A stretch of DNA of 64,000 nucleotides. Origin: Sphingomonas caseinilytica. GTDB lineage: Bacteria; Pseudomonadota; Alphaproteobacteria; Sphingomonadales; Sphingomonadaceae. Made by a program: the position numbers and the translations under genes. Below are positions 9,116 through 16,386 of the stretch, piece by piece. Position 1 is the first letter of the stretch. Each line of letters begins with the position of its first letter. The stretch covers positions 930,001 through 994,000 of the forward strand of contig NZ_JAMGBA010000001.1 in assembly GCF_023516455.1 (NCBI RefSeq), given 5' to 3'. The notes beneath the pieces are model-generated. The model was not told the DNA's origin and ran no database searches. It worked only from the letters and a program-made list of their open reading frames with translations.

Positions 9116-9129
9116 GTTGGGGACATGGA

Positions 9130-9729
9130 TCAGCCCGCGGTGTTGAAGTTCACGTCCGGCGCTTCCTGCGCGCCGGAGGCGGCTTCGAACGGCACCTTGG
9201 GTTCGGCCCCATAGAAGACCTTCGCGCCGATCGCGTCGGGGAAGGTCCGGATGCGGGTGTTATAGGCCTGCACCGCCTCGTTATAATCGCGGCGGGCGAC
9301 CAGGATCGAATTCTCCGTGCCCTCGATCTGGCTCTGCAGCGTCAGGAAATTCTGATTGGACTTAAGGTCTGGATATGCCTCCTGCAGCCGCTGCAGCGGA
9401 ATGATCGCCTGGGTCAGGCGGCTCTGCGCATCATTGAACGCGCGGACCTTGGCCGGATCGTCGAGGTCAGCGGCACTCAGCTGTACGCGGCCCGCGTCGG
9501 CGCGCGCCTGCGTAACCTCGATCAGGACCTTGCTCTCCTGCTGGGCATAGCCCTTCACCGTCTCGACCAGGTTGGGAATGAGGTCGGAGCGGCGCTGATA
9601 TTCGCTCTGCAGGTTGCCCCACTTTGCGTTGACATTCTCTTCGGCCGTCGGAACCGAGTTAATCCCGCAAGCCGCCAGGCTTACGGCGGCAATCGGAGCC
9701 AAGAGCTTCAGTCGGCGAATAGCAGTCAT
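9130..9729 (-). CDS. lemA: LemA family lipoprotein
   Basis: Lipoprotein of 199 residues of the LemA family. The N-terminus MTAIRRLKLLAPIAAVSLAAC ends in a lipobox (LAAC). LemA hallmarks follow: NVNAKWGNLQSEYQRR, DLIPNLVETVKGYA and the helical middle with VLIEVTQARA. The frame is open ten residues further to 9759, but the ATG at 9729 gives a proper lipoprotein signal. LemA and TPM genes commonly occur together, and here lemA heads a four-gene operon. LemA proteins are helical membrane-associated proteins of poorly defined function. Confidence 0.92.
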   Translation of the reverse strand: MTAIRRLKLLAPIAAVSLAACGINSVPTAEENVNAKWGNLQSEYQRRSDLIPNLVETVKGYAQQESKVLIEVTQARADAGRVQLSAADLDDPAKVRAFNDAQSRLTQAIIPLQRLQEAYPDLKSNQNFLTLQSQIEGTENSILVARRDYNEAVQAYNTRIRTFPDAIGAKVFYGAEPKVPFEAASGAQEAPDVNFNTAG

Positions 9730-9889
9730 GTTCCACACCCCATCGTTGCGTAGCCGCAAAGGTAGAGGGGCGGCGGCCCGGATTCAACTGGCTGTTCTAC
9801 ACTGGCAACACACATTGGCCCGTTCCGCTTTCAATTGGGCCCGCGCTTGCTAGTCTCCGCAAATTCGCGACGCATTGAAGGGGAATGTG

Positions 9890-10315
9890 ATGCTTTCCGA
9901 ATTCAAGGCCTTCATCGCCAAGGGCAATGTCCTCGACCTGGCGGTTGCCGTCATCATCGGCGCCGCCTTCGCAACCATCACCAAGAGCCTGACCGACGAC
10001 ATCATCATGCCGATCGTCGGCGCCATTTTCGGCGGCCTGGACTTCGCCAACTACTTTGTCGTGCTTGGCCCCATCCCGGAGACGTTCAAGGGCGATCCGA
10101 CTAGCTATGCCGCGCTCAAGGAAGCAGGCGTCGCGGTCCTCGGATGGGGACAGTTCGTCACGGTCATCATCAACTTCCTGATCCTGGCCTTCGTCGTCTT
10201 CCTGCTGGTCCGTGCAGCGACCAAGTCGATGAAGAAGGCCGATGAGGCACCAGCCGGCCCGAGCGAAGTCGACCTGCTGACCGAGATCAGGGACGAGCTC
10301 AGAAAGCGGCCGTAG
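9890..10315 (+). CDS. mscL: Large-conductance mechanosensitive channel MscL
   Basis: A 141-residue inner-membrane channel that opens under membrane tension to release solutes after osmotic downshock. The conserved N-terminus LSEFKAFIAKGNVLDLAVAV and the following GAAFATI identify it. TM1 is near residues 15-40 and TM2 near 75-100, with a charged C-terminal helix ending in LRKRP. GAAGGGGAA lies just upstream of the ATG at 9890; the longer frame from a TTG at 9875 lacks support. It stands alone, ahead of a REP-like element that could end its transcript. Confidence 0.96.
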   Translation: MLSEFKAFIAKGNVLDLAVAVIIGAAFATITKSLTDDIIMPIVGAIFGGLDFANYFVVLGPIPETFKGDPTSYAALKEAGVAVLGWGQFVTVIINFLILAFVVFLLVRAATKSMKKADEAPAGPSEVDLLTEIRDELRKRP

Positions 10316-10317
10316 CC

Positions 10318-10395
10318 GTCATTGCGAGGAGCGTAGCGACGAAGCAATCCAGTGATCTCAACTGTATTGCTTTGCTTCGCTTTGCTCGCAATGAC
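10318..10395. repeat. REP-like inverted repeat, family A (ATTGCGAG type)
   Basis: Outer arms GTCATTGCGAG and CTCGCAATGAC pair perfectly, and the inner arms (GAAGCAAT and ATTGCTTTGCTTCG) pair imperfectly, giving a long hairpin of about 78 bases. It fills the gap between the converging mscL and lipoprotein genes, where it could act as a bidirectional terminator. The sequence type is a widespread alphaproteobacterial intergenic repeat. Confidence 0.85.
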
Positions 10396-10403
10396 GAATG
10401 AGC

Positions 10404-11288
10404 TCAAAGCCTGACCAGCATCTCCGGCACCTTGTCGTTGCCCGGGCCGACGTCCCAGTGAACCTGGCGTCGGCCTTGGGCGGCGACCGGGCCGTCCTCG
10501 CTGTTGTTGGTCAGGATTTCCCCGTCAGTCGTTATAGTGAAGCGCCCTTCCGCGCGTGAGGGCGGGCCGTCATTTCCTTTGTCTGGAAGTCCCATCGCCT
10601 TGGCGCGCGCCGAGAATACGCCGGCTCCTCCGACCAGTGCCGGCGCGCTGACCTTGACCGATCCGTCGGTACGGGGACGGATGGTGATGAACGGGATCAT
10701 CAGGTCGGTGTCGGGCATCAGCGGGAAGGCGTAATCCTGGTCCAGCCGGCCTTCGAAATGATAGTCGACGTCGAACAGGCCCTTCCCCTTGTAGGTCACG
10801 GTTCGCCAGCCCTTGTGCTTCATCAGGTTGGCGGCGAAGCGGCGGTTGGATTCGTCGTCGGACCCAGGGAGGCCGAACAGCTTCGCCATCTCCTCGCTTT
10901 CCTTGCGCTTCTTGGCGACGCGCTCGGCCTCGGACTTTTCATGCGCCGACTTCATCCGGGCCAACTCGGCAGCGGTGCAGGCTCGCGTTTCATCGCTCTG
11001 GCCCTCTTCCTCTGCAGGCGGCGCTTCGTCGATTTCGAAGGTTGCGGCTGAAGAGGGGCGGCTCTCGGTTCGGCCATCCGCGTAGCAGGTCGCCATGTCA
11101 TCGTTCCAGGGCTCGGCCGGGCTGTCCTTGTCCGGCATCTGCAGCATGATCTCGCCACGGTAATCGAGCACGAACGTGCCCGCCTTGTTGATCGCCAGCT
11201 CGGACGTGAACTTGCCCGGTCCCCACAGGCAACCGGACAGCATCAGCGGCGCGGCAGCCGCCACGGCCAATTTCCCCCAAATGCGCAT
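10404..11288 (-). CDS. Lipoprotein of unknown function
   Basis: Unrecognised lipoprotein of 294 residues. The signal peptide ends in the lipobox LSGC (Cys near residue 19). The mature part has an acidic, low-complexity middle (residues about 75-125, rich in Glu, Ala and Arg, possibly coiled coil) and a beta-rich C-terminal half containing YHFEGRLDQDYAFPLMPD and DGEILTNNSEDG. The last half resembles other sphingomonad outer-membrane lipoproteins only in general composition. It lies 22 bases downstream of the amidohydrolase gene, so the two may share a transcript. No catalytic motif is visible. Confidence 0.8.
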   Translation of the reverse strand: MRIWGKLAVAAAAPLMLSGCLWGPGKFTSELAINKAGTFVLDYRGEIMLQMPDKDSPAEPWNDDMATCYADGRTESRPSSAATFEIDEAPPAEEEGQSDETRACTAAELARMKSAHEKSEAERVAKKRKESEEMAKLFGLPGSDDESNRRFAANLMKHKGWRTVTYKGKGLFDVDYHFEGRLDQDYAFPLMPDTDLMIPFITIRPRTDGSVKVSAPALVGGAGVFSARAKAMGLPDKGNDGPPSRAEGRFTITTDGEILTNNSEDGPVAAQGRRQVHWDVGPGNDKVPEMLVRL

Positions 11289-11310
11289 CCCTATTCCCCC
11301 TTGGAATGTC

Positions 11311-13347
11311 TTACTTCGGCTTGCCGCTCATCCCCGCCGCCTGGCGGAGCGCGTCGCCGTCCATCACATAGCCGTCGCTAACGACCGTGACGACCCGCCT
11401 GAGCGCGCCGAGGTCGTTCGCGACATCGCCATTGACCAGCACGACGTCCGCTTCCTTGCCGACCGCGATCGAGCCGGTGCGCTTGTCGGCGCCGACCATC
11501 TTCGCGGGCACGATGGTCGCGGACTGAAGCGCCTCGGCAGGCGTGAAGCCCGCTTCCTTGTACAGCTCGATTTCGCGGACCAATTCGATACCCTGCCCGT
11601 CCGTGCCGGCAACGATGGTCACGCCGGCCTTGTGCAAGGCACCCACCAGTTCGACCAGCTTTCGCCAGCTCTTGCGGTAATCGTCGCGGGTATAGCCTTC
11701 GACCAGCGGGTATCCGCCCGCCTTGAAGTAGCGGTCGTAGACCGGGGACATGATGCCCATGTAGGAGGCATAGGCCGGCGCCGGGACGCCGCCATCGGAC
11801 GTCAGCTGCGCTTCCCAAACGACCAAGGTCGGATCAATGATCGTCTTACGTTGGGCGAGCTCGGCGATGAATGCCTTCGCTTCCGGCCCATTCAGGTCAA
11901 CGTCCTTGCCGAACTTGGCCGGCCCCTCAAGGCGCTGCGAGGTGTTGGCCCGGTCGACGACGTCCTGCGGCATGAACTGCATCATAACAAAGTTGATGTG
12001 GGTGATTTCGTCATAGCCCGCCCGGACCGCGTCGAGCGGCCGCATATGCGCCGGAATATGCCCATGGACATGCATACCCAGCTTGTGCGCCTCGGCCGCG
12101 GCCGCAGGAATCCATGTCGGGTCCATCGATGTGTAGAATTTTACGCCCCACAGGCCGGCATCATGGATTTTGTGGACTGCCGCGATTGCCTCCGCCTGTG
12201 ACGATGCGATTTCCGCGCCCTGCGCCGCTAGCGGATCCTTCTTGTCGATGATCTGCGAAACATAGGGCTCGCCCATCAGGAGGTCGCCCGACTTGCGCCG
12301 CTTGGTTGCGTCGACAGCGCGGTCAATATCCGTACCAGGGCTACGGAAGCTGGTGATTCCGGTCGCCATGTTGGTGACGACGTTCCAGTCATCGCCGATA
12401 TGAAGGTGGCTGTCCCACAACCCCGGTACGAGTGACTTGCCGCGCCCGTCGATGGTGCGACCGCCCGCAGGCACCGGGATCGACCCGGCCGCGCCTACCT
12501 TGGCGATCTTGCCGTCCTGGATCAGCACCGCCTGATTGGCGACGAACTTGCCGCCGTCGGCATCGAACAGCTGGACATTGTCGAACAGGACCGGCGCCTT
12601 GTTCTCGGGATCGAGGAAGCGGTGCGATACGTTGCGAACCGCTTTGGCCGTCTCCGCGTCCTGGAAATCGTTCATGGCCTTGAGGTTGCCCTCATAGCCA
12701 ACCGGCATGGTCGCGATGTAGCCGACCTCGGCGAAGTAATTGCCCTTGGAATCGAGCCAGATCGGCGTCGGCGTCGGAAGGATGCCGCGCAGCCAGGCGA
12801 GCTGCACCGTTTCCGGCCCCTTGGGACCCTTGATCTCGAAGGTGGCGCCCTTTTCCAAAGTGGCCTTGCCGCTCGGATACATGGCGAGGCCATTGGCACC
12901 CGCCCTCACCAGCGCGGCCGCAAGCGGGATGTTGGCAACATTGGTGCCGCTGGCGGCGAGATAGAAAGCCGGAGCTGCGTCCGCTTCCCCGCTATCCGAC
13001 GTGCTGGTCCACTTGGCCTTGCCATCGGCGATCGTGAAGGTTTCGGCTGCGTCGCCGTTCGGCGTGACGCCGCGAATGACGATCTTGCTCGGCAGGCCGT
13101 CGGACCCGAGCGTCATGACTTCGTCGGTTTCGGTGATCCAGCCGCGCAGTGATTGCGAATAGCGGCTGGCGATCGATCCGTCGGGCAGGGTCCATGCCCA
13201 TTGGTCGCCATGCTTCCCGGCCATCGAAACGACGACGTAGTGCGCTGCGTCGGCAGGCGGCTTCAGCAACTGGTCTTTTGCAACAGGAGCCGCAATCGCG
13301 GCAGACGCGCAGGCGGTCAGGAAGGCAGCAAGCAAAGCACGACGCAT
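11311..13347 (-). CDS. Exported amidohydrolase (imidazolonepropionase-like)
   Basis: Periplasmic metal-dependent amidohydrolase of 678 residues. A signal peptide (about 1-19, ending AIAAP) is followed by an N-terminal domain of about 230 residues not seen in short amidohydrolases, then the TIM-barrel domain. Metal-binding signatures are WDSHLHIGD (near residue 312), HVHGHIPAH, and TDGQGIELV. The C-terminal composite beta-sandwich ends with KEADVVLVNGD. Substrate unknown; such exported enzymes often act on cyclic imides, peptides or N-acyl compounds. RBS-like AGGGGAATTCC precedes the ATG. Confidence 0.9.
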   Translation of the reverse strand: MRRALLAAFLTACASAAIAAPVAKDQLLKPPADAAHYVVVSMAGKHGDQWAWTLPDGSIASRYSQSLRGWITETDEVMTLGSDGLPSKIVIRGVTPNGDAAETFTIADGKAKWTSTSDSGEADAAPAFYLAASGTNVANIPLAAALVRAGANGLAMYPSGKATLEKGATFEIKGPKGPETVQLAWLRGILPTPTPIWLDSKGNYFAEVGYIATMPVGYEGNLKAMNDFQDAETAKAVRNVSHRFLDPENKAPVLFDNVQLFDADGGKFVANQAVLIQDGKIAKVGAAGSIPVPAGGRTIDGRGKSLVPGLWDSHLHIGDDWNVVTNMATGITSFRSPGTDIDRAVDATKRRKSGDLLMGEPYVSQIIDKKDPLAAQGAEIASSQAEAIAAVHKIHDAGLWGVKFYTSMDPTWIPAAAAEAHKLGMHVHGHIPAHMRPLDAVRAGYDEITHINFVMMQFMPQDVVDRANTSQRLEGPAKFGKDVDLNGPEAKAFIAELAQRKTIIDPTLVVWEAQLTSDGGVPAPAYASYMGIMSPVYDRYFKAGGYPLVEGYTRDDYRKSWRKLVELVGALHKAGVTIVAGTDGQGIELVREIELYKEAGFTPAEALQSATIVPAKMVGADKRTGSIAVGKEADVVLVNGDVANDLGALRRVVTVVSDGYVMDGDALRQAAGMSGKPK

Positions 13348-13443
13348 GGAATTCCCCTCTTATTTTATGAGTCGGGGACCCTAAGGCGCAGTTTTCCGGT
13401 GACAACCGTTCGTTCGACGAACGGGAAATGCAAAGATGGCTAA

Positions 13444-13802
13444 GGTGGGGAGCTTCTGTTGCCCGGTGCTCCCCGAACCGCTGGAATCCCCTTCTGTTGC
13501 CCGGTGGGGTCCGACCGCGCTTTTGTCTTTGTAACCTTAGACCGTTAGGCCCTTAGTTACGCAGCAATTGCGAGCGCCTCGTTATCGTTGGCACTTGTGT
13601 GAATGAGCCGTCACGGTGGCCCGATCCGATCGGCAACCAGGCCTTTATTGCACTCGTCGATCCTGTTTCGCCCCCATCAGCAACGGCGGAAATCCTTCGA
13701 TTTCACGCATCGCCGCTGGTGGTGGAGGCGCCGGGGTACTGCCCCCCGGGTCCGAAATGCCTATTCCACCCGATAGTCTACCGACATAGCCGGTTGCCCG
13801 GC
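13444..13802 (-). ncRNA. ssrA: tmRNA, circularly permuted two-piece form
   Basis: Rescues stalled ribosomes and tags the product for proteolysis. On the minus strand the acceptor piece comes first and ends in CGCCTCCACCA (CCA at 13722-13720). After an intervening segment of 44 bases (13719-13676), the coding piece begins GGGGGCG at 13675, which pairs with CGCCTCC to form the acceptor stem. The tag frame at 13592-13557 reads ANDNEALAIAA then TAA. Downstream are two hairpin or pseudoknot elements that share the loop ACCGGGCAACAGAA (stems CCCC/GGGG and GGGGAGC/GCTCCCC). This order is the known alphaproteobacterial permutation. Outer ends are approximate. Confidence 0.95.
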
Positions 13803-13808
13803 CCCCTT

Positions 13809-13837
13809 AAGATAGGTGAGGGGTCATGATGATGCAA
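13809..13837 (-). promoter_or_regulatory. Probable sigma-70 promoter of ssrA
   Basis: On the minus strand TTGCAT (13837-13832) and TATCTT (13814-13809) are separated by exactly 17 bases. This would start transcription at about 13802, right at the GC-rich 5' end of the tmRNA acceptor piece. Confidence 0.6.
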
Positions 13838-13947
13838 CCAATTGACAAAATCCGCGTCGTCACGGAACCGTCTTGAATGTGGTAGCGTTTGAACCCGTCA
13901 CTGTGGGGCGGAAATTGCGCCGCCACAAAGCAACAAGGGGATTATAG

Positions 13948-14217
13948 ATGAAGAAGCTTTCGTTCGCCGTCGTTGGTGCCGCTGCCCTCGCGCTCGCCGC
14001 TTGCGGTGGCCAAGGTGACGACGCACTGGGCGAGAACGTCCAGGAAAACCTGGAAGCCCAGGCCGAGAACCTCGACGCAGCAGCTGACAACACCGCGAAT
14101 GCGGCTGAAGCAGCGGCGCTGGAAAACCAGGCCGACGCTCTCGAAGAGCAAGGCGAAAAGGCCGAAGACGCCATCGACGATGCAGACGTCAACGCGTCCA
14201 ACGTCAACGCCATGTAA
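13948..14217 (+). CDS. Small coiled-coil lipoprotein
   Basis: An 89-residue lipoprotein. The signal MKKLSFAVVGAAALALAAC ends in lipobox LAAC, with Cys at about 19. The mature part is almost wholly Ala, Glu, Asp, Asn and Gln in heptad-like order (ENVQENLEAQAENLDAAAD and so on), predicting a long amphipathic helix or coiled coil like Lpp-type proteins. It ends with VNASNVNAM and lacks a C-terminal Lys for peptidoglycan linkage. AAGGGG lies upstream of the ATG and a strong terminator follows. It is probably an abundant outer-membrane protein; the function is unknown. Confidence 0.85.
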   Translation: MKKLSFAVVGAAALALAACGGQGDDALGENVQENLEAQAENLDAAADNTANAAEAAALENQADALEEQGEKAEDAIDDADVNASNVNAM

Positions 14218-14250
14218 TTGGAAATCGCCGCTCCCCATCCCGGGGGTGGA

Positions 14251-14291
14251 ATGGAAGGGTCGGCACCGAAAGGTCGCCGGCCCTTTTCCAT
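14251..14291 (+). terminator. Rho-independent terminator after the small lipoprotein
   Basis: ATGGAAGGG pairs with CCCTTTTCCAT and GGGTCGGC pairs with GCCGGCCC in a long stem, with T residues in the descending arm. It sits 34 bases after the lipoprotein stop. Confidence 0.75.
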
Positions 14292-14315
14292 TTACCACAA
14301 TCGCAATAGGGCGAT

Positions 14316-15065
14316 GTGGTGACGAGTGACGAAGCCATCCCCGCGGCGACCCTGGTCGTCTGGAACGATCGCCCGAGCGGTCCCGAGATCCTGGTCGTCG
14401 AGCGGTCCGCACGAATGGCATTCGCGGCCGGCGCGATCGTATTTCCCGGCGGCCGCGTGGATCCGTTGGATCGCATCATGGCCGCCGCCCTTGGCCGACC
14501 GGACGAGGCCGCCAAGGTAACCGCCATCCGCGAGACCCTGGAGGAAACCGGCGTGGCCGCCGCGATTCTGGGCATTCCGGACGACCGGATCGGCCGCGAA
14601 CTGCAGCAGGCGCTGCACGAAGGCGCCAATTTTGGCGAACTGCTGGAAAGTCGCGAGCTCACGCTCGACCTGGACGCCCTCACCGCCTTTGCGCGCTGGA
14701 TGCCGGCATTCAAGCAGCCGCGGAAGTTCGACACCTTATTCTATCTGGCGCGGGCTCCCGCCGGCGATTGGCACCCTCACCCGCAGGAAGGCGAATGCGT
14801 GGCTGCGGAATGGGCCAGCCCGTCGTTATTGATCGAGCGCATCAATGGCGGTGAAGCCAGTGCGATCTTCCCGACCAAGCGCAATCTGGAACGTCTCGCC
14901 CAGCATGATTCGATTGAATCGGCACTGGCGGACGCCCGCAATCATTCGATCGAAACAATCATCCCATGGGTCGAGGAGATCGACGGCGCCCCGCACGTCA
15001 GAATTCCCGAAGGTCGCGGCTATCCGGTTATTTCGGAGCCTCTCGCGACCGCTTTTCGCGCCTGA
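14316..15065 (+). CDS. Nudix hydrolase, NUDT19-like
   Basis: A 249-residue Nudix protein of the NUDT19/CoA-diphosphatase-like group. It starts with a beta strand region (PAATLVVWNDRP, EILVVERS), then FPGGRVDPLDR and a 24-residue insertion before the core RETLEETGV, so the Nudix box is split in the way seen in NUDT19 relatives. The remainder (YLARAPAGDWHP, ECVAAEWASPSLLIER) matches this family's C-terminal half. Substrates are likely CoA derivatives or nucleoside diphosphates. Two adjacent GTG codons (14316 and 14319) could start it, with AGGGCG upstream; no ATG is in frame nearby. Confidence 0.87.
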   Translation: MVTSDEAIPAATLVVWNDRPSGPEILVVERSARMAFAAGAIVFPGGRVDPLDRIMAAALGRPDEAAKVTAIRETLEETGVAAAILGIPDDRIGRELQQALHEGANFGELLESRELTLDLDALTAFARWMPAFKQPRKFDTLFYLARAPAGDWHPHPQEGECVAAEWASPSLLIERINGGEASAIFPTKRNLERLAQHDSIESALADARNHSIETIIPWVEEIDGAPHVRIPEGRGYPVISEPLATAFRA

Positions 15066-15110
15066 TCGCCCTAGCGAGTTTGCGAATCCGCGACTCGCGC
15101 GCAACGGAAA

Positions 15111-15135
15111 GGGGCCCCGGCAATGCCGAGGCCCC
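15111..15135. terminator. Bidirectional terminator between converging genes
   Basis: GGGGCCCCGGC pairs with GCCGAGGCCCC around a three-base loop between the converging Nudix and SWIB genes. A second perfect palindrome, CTAGCCGCGGCTAG, lies at 15146-15159. Confidence 0.7.
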
Positions 15136-15173
15136 TCCTCATCCGCTAGCCGCGGCTAGATGCGGCCAGCGAA

Positions 15174-15440
15174 CTAGCTCAGGTGCTTGGACAGGTGCTT
15201 GTTCATTTCGAACATCGTGCACTTGTCGGTCCCGAAGACCTTCTTCAGCTTGTCGTCTGCAAGAATTTCCCGCTTATTATTCGGGTTTTGCAGGTTGTTC
15301 TTGCGAATATGGTCCCACACCTTCGAAACGACCTCGCTACGCGGCAGCGGGCTCGAACCCACGATTGCGGCGAGATCCGCCGACGGGGTTACCGGGCGGG
15401 CAAGTCCGCCCCCTGCTTTACGACCAGTCCCTTTTGCCAT
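15174..15440 (-). CDS. SWIB/MDM2-domain protein
   Basis: An 88-residue protein that is little more than a SWIB/MDM2 domain: basic N-terminus (AKGTGRKAGG), then PSADLAAIVGSSPLPRSEVV, WDHIRKNNLQNP and the C-terminal FGTDKCTMFEMNKHLSKHL. SWIB domains are best known from eukaryotic chromatin remodelling subunits. Stand-alone bacterial copies exist, including chlamydial fusions to topoisomerase, and a DNA-associated role is only inferred. CAGGAGGGCC lies just before the ATG at 15440, so I reject the longer frame to 15494. Followed by a bidirectional terminator. Confidence 0.9.
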   Translation of the reverse strand: MAKGTGRKAGGGLARPVTPSADLAAIVGSSPLPRSEVVSKVWDHIRKNNLQNPNNKREILADDKLKKVFGTDKCTMFEMNKHLSKHLS

Positions 15441-15529
15441 TTGGCCCTCCTGTTGTTCTGAGAGAATAAGAGCGCGATTCCCCTCTGTGCGCAAGAGGGA
15501 GACGAGCTACTTCGTGGTTAATTTGACTA

Positions 15530-16336
15530 TTAGTTGAATGGAACGACCCGATTGGCCGCATCATGACCGATGTCGGCATGTCCCAGAAAGGGGATTCCGG
15601 CCCGTTCGCACCAGTTTCGGACGATGGATTCGGCGTCGTGGCCGAACGCCGGGTCATTGTCGGGAATCTCGCTGATCCGTCCGACCCTTATTCCGGCGAC
15701 GCGACGGATGGATTCACTGCCGGTGACATGGAACATCGTCCTGTCGATCCGATACTCATGCTCGGCGACATCCTCGATCAATAGCTCCGTTCCGGTGAAA
15801 TCCGGCTCGATTGCGGTCCCGATAAGGTGCGACAATACCGTCAGGTTGAATGCCATCGCCCGCCGGTTCTTGGTGAGGCCGGGCTCGAGGGAAGCTTCAT
15901 CTCGCCTGATCAGCCAGTCTAGCGCTCGGTTGACCGCGGCCTCGCCACCGTCGCGCACGACGTCCTGGACCATTGGGCCGTGCGCTACTTTAAGGCCCTC
16001 CTTGTGGAAGGCGGCCAGCAAAAACCCGGCGTCGGAATAGCCGAGAAAAATCTTTGATCGCGCGGCTGCCGGCAAATCGCGAGCCGCTGCCTCGGCGATG
16101 CGGTTGGACCCATATCCTCCGCGCGCGAACCAGACGGCATCGACGCGATCGTCGGCCATGACATCGCGCAGCGCGTCGAGGCGCGCTTCGTCGGACCCTG
16201 CGAAATGACCGTCGCTGAAAAAGCATTGCGGATGGATCACCAGTTCCGCGTCGCCGCGCGAAGCAACGATCGCGCTGACGGCCTCGGCTGCTTCCGGCCT
16301 CAATGTGCAGCTTGGCGCGACGACGGCGATCTTCAT
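15530..16336 (-). CDS. LD-carboxypeptidase, S66 family
   Basis: Cytoplasmic LdcA-type carboxypeptidase of 268 residues. In peptidoglycan recycling it trims the terminal D-Ala from the murein tetrapeptide. The S66 catalytic triad can be placed: Ser near residue 101 in FLGYSDAG, Glu in TELLIEDV and His in FLGHADIGHD. The ATG at 16336 (MKIAVVAPS) gives the standard N-terminus; ATGs at 16372 and 16384 are possible but would overlap the start of the divergent mpl-like gene. Divergent placement beside that ligase, which uses the tripeptide this enzyme makes, supports the role. Confidence 0.9.
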   Translation of the reverse strand: MKIAVVAPSCTLRPEAAEAVSAIVASRGDAELVIHPQCFFSDGHFAGSDEARLDALRDVMADDRVDAVWFARGGYGSNRIAEAAARDLPAAARSKIFLGYSDAGFLLAAFHKEGLKVAHGPMVQDVVRDGGEAAVNRALDWLIRRDEASLEPGLTKNRRAMAFNLTVLSHLIGTAIEPDFTGTELLIEDVAEHEYRIDRTMFHVTGSESIRRVAGIRVGRISEIPDNDPAFGHDAESIVRNWCERAGIPFLGHADIGHDAANRVVPFN

Positions 16337-16386
16337 CGGAAGCTTCAATTGCACAAGGCTCTTCGCCCGCATAGGGCATGCCACTA

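Noticed and set aside
13599..13829. 76-codon frame inside the tmRNA locus
   Set aside because: The sequence is explained by tmRNA structure on the other strand.
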